Positions 24,783-31,048 of a DNA stretch of 31,048 nt are shown piece by piece (position 1 is the stretch's first letter; every line of letters starts with the position of its first letter). Both the position numbers and the translations under genes were made by a program. The stretch spans positions 1 to 31,048 of the forward strand of contig JBHIEE010000020.1 of NCBI GenBank assembly GCA_046760445.1. The letters run 5' to 3'. The DNA is from JBHIEE01 sp046760445. Its GTDB lineage: Bacteria; Acidobacteriota; Aminicenantia; JdFR-78. The notes under the pieces were generated by a model, which was given only the letters and a program-made list of their open reading frames with translations, was not told where the DNA came from and made no database searches.

Positions 24783-24805
24783 ATTTGTCTGTCCTCTTGA
24801 CAAAT
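24783..24805 (+). promoter_or_regulatory. Candidate operator dyad over the -35 box
   Basis: ATTTGTC (24783-24789) and GACAAAT (24799-24805) are perfect 7-bp inverted arms with a nine-base spacer. The right arm covers most of the TTGACA hexamer at 24797-24802, a position suited to repressor binding. Part of the dyad may simply derive from the neighbouring repeat words. Confidence 0.4.
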
Positions 24806-24825
24806 AGAAAATCAGATATTATATT
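24797..24825 (+). promoter_or_regulatory. Sigma70-like promoter for the export cluster
   Basis: A perfect TTGACA (24797-24802), a 17-base spacer and TATATT (24820-24825, five of six) make this one of the best promoters in the window. Transcription would start near 24832, giving a leader of about 165 bases before the membrane redoxin-like gene. Confidence 0.65.
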
Positions 24826-24970
24826 TTTAAATGAAAAAATGAAGAATTTATGCTCTCTCTCTCTTTCTCATTAATAACATCTTTCAAAGCACTAATAAAT
24901 ATACTCATAAAATGTCCTTTTCCCAAAGTCTAAAATATGAATTATCTCTTTATTGAGGAGGATATTAGAG

Positions 24971-24994
24971 GTGTATTATAAATTTGGTACTTAA
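24971..24994 (+). CDS. Possible seven-codon upstream ORF
   Basis: GTG at 24971 opens a seven-codon frame (MYYKFGT, TAA at 24992-24994) and has GAGGAGG nine bases upstream. The stop is one base before the ATG of the next gene, whereas that ATG lacks a well-placed ribosome binding site of its own. This suggests translational coupling; expression is not shown. Confidence 0.35.
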   Translation: MYYKFGT

Positions 24995-24995
24995 A

Positions 24996-25949
24996 ATGAA
25001 AAAGTTTTTAAAAAGAAATTTGGTTTTTCTATTAATAGGACTATTTGTTTTAATAAATATAATTTTAATTACTTATAATTTTGTTATATTAAAACAAAGA
25101 AAATCTGGATATCAGAAATTTATAAAACAGAGACAATTGTCTGGAATCAGCCAACTTAATCAAAACATTCAATCTGATTTTTATAATTTTCCTTGTCCTG
25201 ACATAACTAAATATACTATTAAAGGAGAAGAAATCCAATTCAGTGATTTAGCAGGAAATGTGATAATTCTTCGTTTTAGCCGATTTTACAGACAAGATTT
25301 ACCAAATCTTGTTTATTTACAGCATCTGGCTAATAAATATCGAGACCAAGGTGTTTCTCTCATTTTTATTAATTCCCTTGGAAAACATGATAATGAGGCA
25401 ATTAATAAAATCGTCAATCTAACTGCACCAATTTTAGAAGACGAAGGCTCTATTTCTGCTTTATTCAATGCTCAACCAGAAGAAACTATTATTGTTGATC
25501 GAAATTTTACTATAAAATTCAAGCATCGTTTAGTTAAAAAAGCTGTTATATACAATGAGGTTATAAAATGGACTTATGCAGATCAACCACGACCAATTTC
25601 TATCTCAGAAGATGAATTAGCCAAAATAATCCAAAATTTAACATTTTATGATGTGCTCAATAAAGAGAGAAAAAGAGTTGATCAAATAAAAGAGAAAGGC
25701 TTACTTCTAACTCTATTTACCTCGACCTGTACAGGTTGTGAGGAAATTACACGAATTCAGTTATTAAAAGAAATCACTCCAAAGGTAGATTTAAGAAAAG
25801 TTGAAATTCTTCTTCTTTTTGGAAAAGGGAATAATCCACGGGCTATAAGACAATATGCTATTTTAAATGAATGGGATGAATTTCCAATTACAATTGGAGT
25901 AATTGAAGATTCAAAAGATCTTTCTGACAGAGAATATAGAATATTATGA
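24996..25949 (+). CDS. Membrane-anchored protein with two thioredoxin-like regions, frameshifted
   Basis: A 317-aa product from ATG 24996 (a TTG at 24984 is in frame but has poor context). Residues 8-32 are a membrane anchor. Residues about 65-180 look like a redoxin domain (CPDITKYTIKGEEIQFSDLAGNVIILRF) in which the usual CxxC is SRFY (95-98), so it should be redox-inactive. A second region (about 215-317) has TSTCTGCEE, a CxxC at 245-248. The frame ends early at TGA 25947-25949 because of an exact 7-bp tandem duplication (25931-25944); removing one copy restores 40 further codons up to 26076, where the stop would overlap the next start by four bases. Probably envelope-located and paired with the beta-propeller lipoprotein. 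Confidence 0.75.
   Translation: MKKFLKRNLVFLLIGLFVLINIILITYNFVILKQRKSGYQKFIKQRQLSGISQLNQNIQSDFYNFPCPDITKYTIKGEEIQFSDLAGNVIILRFSRFYRQDLPNLVYLQHLANKYRDQGVSLIFINSLGKHDNEAINKIVNLTAPILEDEGSISALFNAQPEETIIVDRNFTIKFKHRLVKKAVIYNEVIKWTYADQPRPISISEDELAKIIQNLTFYDVLNKERKRVDQIKEKGLLLTLFTSTCTGCEEITRIQLLKEITPKVDLRKVEILLLFGKGNNPRAIRQYAILNEWDEFPITIGVIEDSKDLSDREYRIL
25931..25944 (+). repeat. Exact 7-bp tandem duplication causing a frameshift
   Basis: AGAATAT occurs twice in direct succession. With one copy the reading frame continues as DREYYEIFELDTDPRTF; with two it terminates at 25949. Confidence 0.9.
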
Positions 25950-26076
25950 AATATTCGAACTTGATACTGATCCAAGAACTTTCATTTTCGATTCTGAAGG
26001 GAAAATAACTTTTGCTGAAACTCGAAGGACTACTAAACTGGTCAATTTAGAATATTTAAAAGAGCTATTAAAATGA
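25950..26076 (+). pseudogene. Out-of-frame C-terminal remainder of the thioredoxin-like membrane protein
   Basis: In the shifted frame this stretch encodes IFELDTDPRTFIFDSEG, KITFAETRRTT and a helix NLEYLKELLK ending in TGA at 26074-26076. The TDPRTFIFDSEGKI motif is the final strand-turn-strand of a thioredoxin fold, the part missing from the upstream ORF. The TGA overlaps the next ATG as ATGA, the spacing seen in intact operons. The sequence looks undecayed, so the lesion is recent, reversible or a sequencing error. Confidence 0.8.
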
Positions 26077-27203
26077 ATATATTTAGATATTTTAAATTTA
26101 TTATTGTCTTTGGAGTTAGCATTATTATTTTCGCATGCCAAGAGCAATCATCTCAATCTCTCTCCGAAGAGAAAAAATCAAAAGAAGAATCCATTGAGAT
26201 TGAACCTCTCAATGTTCCTGCTGTTAATCAGAGTCAAATAAATTTGGAAAAAATAACATTTCTTAAAAAAGTCGGTGAGATTAAGGAAGGATTTTGTGAG
26301 GAAGAATATAATTTTTTTGATAAAATCACTGGACTCTGTATTGATGCTGATAATAATCTTTATGTAGCAGATTCTGGATTACATAAAATTTTTAAATTTA
26401 ACAATCAAGGTAAGTATATCACTTTATTTGGATCACAAGGTCAAGGTCCTGGAGAATTCTTAGGTAATTTAAGGATGTCAATTGGTAATGACGGAAAACT
26501 TTATATTACGGATGATGGAAACTGGCGACTAATAATTTTTTCTAAGAATGGTAAATTTATTAATCAGTTCTCCTTAACAAGGTATATTTATGATATTCCT
26601 TTAGCTAATTCTCGAGAAGAAATCTATCTTTTATCTCCCAGTGGTTTAAAAATAATCGATATTTTTGATTCTTCATTTAAATATAGGCAATCCTTATTAG
26701 AAATGAGTTATCAGTTAGATTTTCCTTATCAATCTCCTCCAAAATCAATGTTAAACCGAATGACAATGAGACCCTGGATGATGGAAGTAAAAAAATTACT
26801 AACAAAAGAAGATCATTTATTTGTTATTTTTAATAATTCACAAATAGTGGTTCATTTTGATGAAAATCATAAAATCATTAAACAATTTAGAATTGACCAT
26901 CCAAGATTTGTTAGAGATTATAAAATAAGACTTAAACATGCTATTTCAAATGGAGGATGGGTAAATTGTTTTGGTTCAGTCTTTTTTGATAATAATGAAT
27001 ATCTTTATTTGTGTTATTATAACAGCATTCTCAATAGACCTGAAATATATCGATATCAAAAAAACGGCAAATTTGTGGATACTTTAACAATTAGGAATAT
27101 AAAAACAAGGTCAAATCAAATAATAAATGTGAGCGATAATCTTGGCAATTTTTATGGAATGAATGATGACTCAAATAAAATTATAATATATCAAATAAAG
27201 TAA
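26073..27203 (+). CDS. 6-bladed beta-propeller lipoprotein
   Basis: A 376-aa lipoprotein: the signal ends in VSIIIFAC with lipidated C22, followed by a serine/glutamate-rich linker. Repeated NHL-like blades follow, for example GLCIDADNNLYVADSGLHKIFKFNNQGKYI, GNDGKLYITDDGNWRLIIFSKNGKFI, and DNNEYLYLCYYNSILNRPEIYRYQKNGKFV. The layout is that of the 6-bladed beta-propeller proteins common in Bacteroidota and Aminicenantes, whose roles are largely unknown. Its start overlaps the restored stop of the thioredoxin-like gene (ATGA), so the two were built to be translated together. A stem-loop with a T-tract follows 33 bases after the stop. Likely exposed at the periplasmic or outer face of the envelope. 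Confidence 0.9.
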   Translation: MNIFRYFKFIIVFGVSIIIFACQEQSSQSLSEEKKSKEESIEIEPLNVPAVNQSQINLEKITFLKKVGEIKEGFCEEEYNFFDKITGLCIDADNNLYVADSGLHKIFKFNNQGKYITLFGSQGQGPGEFLGNLRMSIGNDGKLYITDDGNWRLIIFSKNGKFINQFSLTRYIYDIPLANSREEIYLLSPSGLKIIDIFDSSFKYRQSLLEMSYQLDFPYQSPPKSMLNRMTMRPWMMEVKKLLTKEDHLFVIFNNSQIVVHFDENHKIIKQFRIDHPRFVRDYKIRLKHAISNGGWVNCFGSVFFDNNEYLYLCYYNSILNRPEIYRYQKNGKFVDTLTIRNIKTRSNQIINVSDNLGNFYGMNDDSNKIIIYQIK

Positions 27204-27235
27204 GTAATTGAGATTAAAAAATGAATTTTTTTAAA

Positions 27236-27283
27236 ATTCCCTCAAAGGGGACGGATAGATTTTTGAGGGAATAAAATTTTTTT
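27236..27283 (+). terminator. Rho-independent terminator or attenuator after the beta-propeller gene
   Basis: ATTCCCTCAAA (27236-27246) and TTTGAGGGAAT (27262-27272) form a perfect 11-bp stem with a 15-base loop, and a run of seven T residues lies at 27277-27283, after the stem and AAAA. It sits between the lipoprotein gene and the Cys-rich gene, so it would end or tune transcription entering the small gene. Confidence 0.75.
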
Positions 27284-27300
27284 ATGAAAGGAGGAAAATT

Positions 27301-27618
27301 ATGGCGAGAAAATCATTAACTCTCATTGGAAAAGCAATCTTAGTTCTTCTGTTCTGTCTAATGCTTGCTAATCTTGTACAGTTAGTATATACGTATGGGG
27401 GGCCGTGTGAGGTTGAGCGTTGTGATATAATAGCAGAAAAAGAATGCATAGCGCAATGTGGAGCACACGGTGGCTGTGAAGAGGTATCCGGCCAGCCGGG
27501 TTATTGCTATGTTGAGTTGTGTTTCCAAAAGTATTGGCTTTATTGTAATGATGGAACCGTTTTTCGTACTGACTGTATAGGCTCTCATCCTGATTGTAAG
27601 TTCCCTGAACCACAATGA
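27301..27618 (+). CDS. Small exported cysteine-rich protein, family not recognised
   Basis: A 105-aa protein I cannot assign. Residues 1-30 form a signal peptide or anchor (KAILVLLFCLMLANLVQLVY). The mature part, only about 75 residues, has ten cysteines (36, 41, 49, 53, 59, 69, 74, 82, 92, 99), enough for five disulphides, arranged as C-x4-C-x7-C-x3-C-x5-C-x9-C-x4-C-x7-C-x9-C-x6-C. A strong AAAGGAGG lies seven bases before the ATG. Its codon use is more GC-rich than its neighbours. The context (thioredoxin-like membrane protein, beta-propeller lipoprotein) recalls the NVEALA-type small exported Cys-rich peptides of Bacteroidota, though the name-giving motif is not seen. A secreted or surface disulphide-stabilised peptide is the best reading. 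Confidence 0.8.
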   Translation: MARKSLTLIGKAILVLLFCLMLANLVQLVYTYGGPCEVERCDIIAEKECIAQCGAHGGCEEVSGQPGYCYVELCFQKYWLYCNDGTVFRTDCIGSHPDCKFPEPQ

Positions 27619-27687
27619 TTTATAATTTTTTTGTTTCATGCATAAGAAGTAAGATTCTTCTCATAAAGTAAAAAGAGAGAAATTTAA

Positions 27688-29832
27688 ATGTCACTATTAC
27701 ATCCAATTCAAAATCGTCTATTTAAAAGATTAATTATTCTTCTATGCATACTTTTCTTGGTACAATTGTATCTACCTTTATTACAATCTCAGACAAAAAA
27801 GCAAGATACAGAGCAAGAAGTCTTGCAGTATGAAGTTACTGTCACTTTGAAATTAATCCAGGTATATGTGACTGATAAAAAAGGAAATCCAGTAACTGAT
27901 TTAGAGAAATCAGATTTTGAACTTTATGACAATGGAAAACGCCAAACCATAACACACTTTGAAAAACATATTCTATCCATCCCCGCTTCTATTAAAAAAC
28001 CTAAGCCTGAGAAAATAAAAAAACCAGTGCCTGAGAAAGTTTCTCCTCCTAAATTAAATCGGAAAATCTTTCTCTTATTTGATTTTGCTTTTAACAATGC
28101 TGCGGGCATTCGCAGGGCAAAAGAAGCTGCTCTTCATCTAATTGACACTCAGCTTCATCCCACTGATGAAGTGGGAGTGTTTTCGTATTCAGCTAATAAA
28201 GGTTTAACTCTTCATGAATACCTGACCACTGATCACAAAAAAATTCGTCAAGTTGTTCAAGAAATAGTAAGTTTAAAGCAATTATTAGGGCGAGCAGAGC
28301 AATTAGAAGACAGATATGCTGGGTCTTTGGATCAGATTATACCTGAGGATTTAAGAGGGTTTAGAAACCAAGAAGGTAGTAGCGAAGGAGCAGGAAGAAT
28401 GATAGGGTCATCTAATTTTAAAAAAGAGATTTATAAAATGCAGGTATTTGATTTTAGCTTAATAATGAAAGATTTAGCTAAAGCCTTAAGATATATTCCT
28501 GGCTATAAGCACATAATTCTGTTCTCTAAAGGAGTTAATAACCAAATATTGTATGGGAAGCCTTTAGCCTGGTCAATTTTTTCATCCTTTTCATCCAGTG
28601 ATCCAGATTTTTATGGAGATCCAGATTTACGCAGTCAATACGAGAATATGAGCAAAGAATTAGGAGCATCTAACAGTCCTCTCTATGCAGTGAATGTGGA
28701 AGGATTAATTGCAGGAAGAGGGGCATTTTCTAAGGGTCTATTAGGTGATTACTCATTAAGACGATTGTCAAAGGAAAGTGGTGGAAAATATTATGGAAAT
28801 ACCAATGATTTTAAAGCTGTGGTTGAAGAGATTTCAAGTTTAACAAGTGTCTATTATGTTTTAAGTTATTATATAGATGAGAAATGGGATGGAAAATATC
28901 ACAAAATCAAAGTCAAAGTGAAGCGTAAGGGATGTGAAGTTCATGCTCAAGGAGGATATTTCAATCCAAAACCTTTTGATGAGTATTCTAAATTTGAAAA
29001 GCAACTTCATCTTATTGATTTAGCATTAAGTGAGAAACCTCATCTTCAAAAACCTATTAGTCTTACTTGTCAGACTTTACCATATTTGAGCCAGGGAAAA
29101 TCTAATATTTTAATACTGTCAAGAATACCAATTCAGAGATTTGTAAGAACATCAAGAGAAAAAATTGAGATTGTTAGTATTATTTTTGACAAGCAAAAGA
29201 ATATTGTTTCTCTTCAAACTCGTGAGTTAAGACCTTCACTATTAATGAGAGAAGATGTTTATTATTACAACATTGTGGAACTTTCTCCAGGTGAATATGC
29301 TTGTCGGCTTGTTGTCAGAAATCTAAGCACAGGCAAAGGTGGAGTAGGTTCAACCACAGTTATTGTTCCTGAGGCTTCTGATTCTGGTTTGAGACTATAT
29401 CTTCCTCTATTACTCATTCCTGAGAAAAATGCCTTTTATATAAAAGGCTCACCCACAGAGAAAGAAAAATCAGGTATTGAATATCCTTCTTTCTTTAATG
29501 TTTATCCTTTTGATTATAATGAGTATTGTCCTCTAATTGAAGAATTGAAACCTGAAGTATCCAAACTTTTAGCAGTGGTACGTTGCTCAATTATTAATAT
29601 ACAACAACCAGAAGTTCAGTTTTCTGCCTATCTTATTCATCTTTCTACAGGTAAAAAAATTCCATTATCTCTCTCTGTTCTTAACCAATATCAAGAAGAA
29701 GATATACAAATATTTTTAATTAAGCTTCCAATAGGCGGATTGCAGCCTGGTAAATACTCTTTATATCTGTTCGCAGAAGAAATGAATACTAAATCAAAAT
29801 CTCATACGAGCACAACTTTTATAGTCAGATAA
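27688..29832 (+). CDS. VWFA-related Acidobacterial-domain protein (TIGR03436-like)
   Basis: A 714-aa exported protein. A signal or anchor (residues 10-34) is followed by VTVTLKLIQVYVTDKKGNPVTDLEKSDFELYDNG (about 50-83), the strand pattern typical of the N-terminal part of VWFA-related Acidobacterial proteins, and a Pro/Lys-rich linker (101-122). A von Willebrand A-like fold follows (about 125-405): KIFLLFDFAFNN, DEVGVFSYSANKG, YKHIILFSKGVNN, RRLSKESGGKYYGN. The metal-site motif DxSxS reads DFAFN (132-136), so metal binding is doubtful. The C-terminal 300 residues are beta-rich and unassigned. The ribosome binding site is weak (GAGAG). It is the last plus-strand gene of the export cluster and converges with the aldehyde dehydrogenase. 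Confidence 0.88.
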   Translation: MSLLHPIQNRLFKRLIILLCILFLVQLYLPLLQSQTKKQDTEQEVLQYEVTVTLKLIQVYVTDKKGNPVTDLEKSDFELYDNGKRQTITHFEKHILSIPASIKKPKPEKIKKPVPEKVSPPKLNRKIFLLFDFAFNNAAGIRRAKEAALHLIDTQLHPTDEVGVFSYSANKGLTLHEYLTTDHKKIRQVVQEIVSLKQLLGRAEQLEDRYAGSLDQIIPEDLRGFRNQEGSSEGAGRMIGSSNFKKEIYKMQVFDFSLIMKDLAKALRYIPGYKHIILFSKGVNNQILYGKPLAWSIFSSFSSSDPDFYGDPDLRSQYENMSKELGASNSPLYAVNVEGLIAGRGAFSKGLLGDYSLRRLSKESGGKYYGNTNDFKAVVEEISSLTSVYYVLSYYIDEKWDGKYHKIKVKVKRKGCEVHAQGGYFNPKPFDEYSKFEKQLHLIDLALSEKPHLQKPISLTCQTLPYLSQGKSNILILSRIPIQRFVRTSREKIEIVSIIFDKQKNIVSLQTRELRPSLLMREDVYYYNIVELSPGEYACRLVVRNLSTGKGGVGSTTVIVPEASDSGLRLYLPLLLIPEKNAFYIKGSPTEKEKSGIEYPSFFNVYPFDYNEYCPLIEELKPEVSKLLAVVRCSIINIQQPEVQFSAYLIHLSTGKKIPLSLSVLNQYQEEDIQIFLIKLPIGGLQPGKYSLYLFAEEMNTKSKSHTSTTFIVR

Positions 29833-29883
29833 TTTTTTTAAAGATTTAATAAAACAAAACTGAAAGCAGCTTAACTAATTGCA

Positions 29884-29940
29884 TCCTGCTTCCCCTCGGC
29901 CTGAGCTCGGGGCGAAGGCTTGCCTCCAGGTTCCTGCTTC
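29884..29940. repeat. CCTGCTTC words with an embedded GC-rich insert at the aldehyde dehydrogenase stop
   Basis: TCCTGCTTC occurs at 29884-29892 and again at 29932-29940, bracketing about 40 bases that are far more GC-rich than anything nearby and contain CTCGG twice. The right copy touches the TAG stop (29942-29940) of the minus-strand gene. It is the complement of the CAGGAAG words at 775-817. The GC-rich core has only imperfect self-complementarity. Confidence 0.65.
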
Positions 29941-31048
29941 TAAAATATGATTTTCCTCCAATTTTTTATTAAATTCCAGATACTTGTTCCTTTTTTTATT
30001 CTTTCTAAATGAGATAAAAGGGAAAAAAGTGACTTCATCTTTATGTTTAATCTATGGCTATAAAATAAATCTAAAGACTTTTTCATCATTTCAAAAAATT
30101 TCCTATTGTATGGATACCACCAAAGTTGAGTTTTTCTATTTGAGGAATCTATACTAATAAATTTTATATTAACCAGTTCTAATAATCCAAATTTGCCATG
30201 AGAACGACCTAATCCGCTATTTTTTACTCCTGTTAACAAGCCTGCTGGCTCGCCCCAATAAGAAATGACATCATTGACAGTTATTGTGCCTGCCTGGAGT
30301 TTTTTTGCTATTCGAGCAGCTATTTTCTTATTTTTTGTCCAAACAGAAGCACTTAATCCATACTTAGAATCATTCGCTAACTTAACAGCCTCCTCTTTAT
30401 TTTTGACCTTCATTATAGGAAGTACCAATCCAAATGTCTCCTCTGTCATAATTTCCATAGAATGATTGACATTGGTTAAAACAGTTGGTTGATAAAAGTA
30501 TCCTGGCAATTCATTTATTCTTTCTCCACCAAAAAGAATTTTTGCTCCTTTTGATTTAGCATCCTCTACATGTTCTTCAACTGTTTCTAATTGATTTTTA
30601 GTAGTTAAAGGACCTATAGCCGTTTCAGAATCTAAAGGATTCCCTGTTTTTAAGTTTTTAGTAATTTCTGAGACTTTAGCTATGAATTTCTCAGCAATTT
30701 CTTCCTCAACATAAACTCTTTCTACTGCTACACAACTTTGTCCTGCATTCATAAAGGCTCCCCAAACAGCTCCTTTAGCTGCTTTTTCTATATCAGCGTC
30801 TTTTAAGACAATCATTGGGTCTTTGCCACCTAATTCCAAAACAATTTTTGTTAAATTCTGGCTAGCTAATTGCATAACTCTTTTTCCTATACCAACACTT
30901 CCTGTAAACATAACAATCTCAATATCTGGATGTTGAATTAAATGTTCAGCTATATTGGCTCTGCTATTGATAACATTAAAAACTCCATCTGGAATTCCTG
31001 CTTCTTGAAAAATCTCTCCAATGGATAAGCCAATAAATGGAGTTGTTG
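29940..31048 (-). CDS. Aldehyde dehydrogenase family protein, N-terminus beyond the window
   Basis: An NAD(P)+-dependent aldehyde oxidoreductase, partial. The frame stays open from 30911 to the right edge, encoding TPFIGLSIGEIFQEAGIPDG and VMFTGSVGIGKRVM, so the true start lies outside. Catalytic features are the general base in LELGGKDP and the nucleophile cysteine in NAGQSCVAVERVYV, then TEETFGLVLPIMKV and the SGLGRSHGKFGL motif near the end of the conserved fold. A tail of about 60 residues (WWYPYNRKFFEMMKKSLDLFYSH onward) extends beyond the standard domain; similar tails occur in a subset of bacterial aldehyde dehydrogenases. Substrate cannot be told from the sequence. The stop codon lies in a CCTGCTTC repeat word. 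Confidence 0.93.
   Translation of the reverse strand, partial: TTPFIGLSIGEIFQEAGIPDGVFNVINSRANIAEHLIQHPDIEIVMFTGSVGIGKRVMQLASQNLTKIVLELGGKDPMIVLKDADIEKAAKGAVWGAFMNAGQSCVAVERVYVEEEIAEKFIAKVSEITKNLKTGNPLDSETAIGPLTTKNQLETVEEHVEDAKSKGAKILFGGERINELPGYFYQPTVLTNVNHSMEIMTEETFGLVLPIMKVKNKEEAVKLANDSKYGLSASVWTKNKKIAARIAKKLQAGTITVNDVISYWGEPAGLLTGVKNSGLGRSHGKFGLLELVNIKFISIDSSNRKTQLWWYPYNRKFFEMMKKSLDLFYSHRLNIKMKSLFSLLSHLERIKKGTSIWNLIKNWRKIIF

Overview
The window is AT-rich bacterial DNA from a Gram-negative organism. It encodes a TonB-dependent outer-membrane receptor, lipoproteins with lipoboxes and many exported proteins. Two adjacent GWxTD-domain genes, a 'VWFA-related Acidobacterial domain' protein, a carboxypeptidase-regulatory-like TonB receptor and a 6-bladed beta-propeller lipoprotein together suggest Candidatus Aminicenantes or a nearby Acidobacteriota-like lineage. 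This assignment is inferred from gene content; no rRNA or other phylogenetic marker was available.

Layout. 5-2711 (+): a tightly overlapping ABC uptake operon (ATPase, periplasmic binding protein, FecCD permease) of the cobalamin/iron-chelate class, followed by a small membrane protein (2753-3334). 3335-3639: a leader with a good promoter and a hairpin. 3640-6642 (+): a TonB-dependent receptor closed by a strong intrinsic terminator. 6743-12731 (-): a four-gene set of exported TPR proteins (degenerate trypsin-like protease-TPR, GWxTD-TPR, GWxTD lipoprotein, carboxypeptidase-regulatory-TPR). 12732-12887: divergent promoter region. 12888-17620 (+): DUF948-like and YtxH-like proteins, enolase, methylmalonyl-CoA mutase catalytic subunit and an OppD-type ATPase. 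17963-18406 (-): an isolated DUF1579-like gene in repeat-rich flanks. 18712-23406 (-): phosphoglucomutase/phosphomannomutase, an FtsB/DivIC-like protein and a UvrD-like helicase fused to a PD-(D/E)XK nuclease. 23592-24717 (-): a P-loop kinase and a dCMP deaminase. 24783-29832 (+): an accessory export cluster with its own promoter: a membrane protein with two thioredoxin-like regions (frameshifted), a beta-propeller lipoprotein, a small exported protein with ten cysteines in its mature part, and a VWFA-like protein. 29940-31048 (-): an aldehyde dehydrogenase that runs off the right edge.

Links between genes. The mutase needs adenosylcobalamin and its B12-binding subunit is not in the window, so the BtuFCD-like transporter at the left end may supply its cofactor; this is inference. 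The most unusual features are (i) the 24.8-29.8 kb export cluster, whose first gene is broken by an exact 7-bp tandem duplication, and (ii) a set of simple-word repeat arrays, most of which begin at or within 3 bases of a stop codon and several of which can pair as long inverted repeats.
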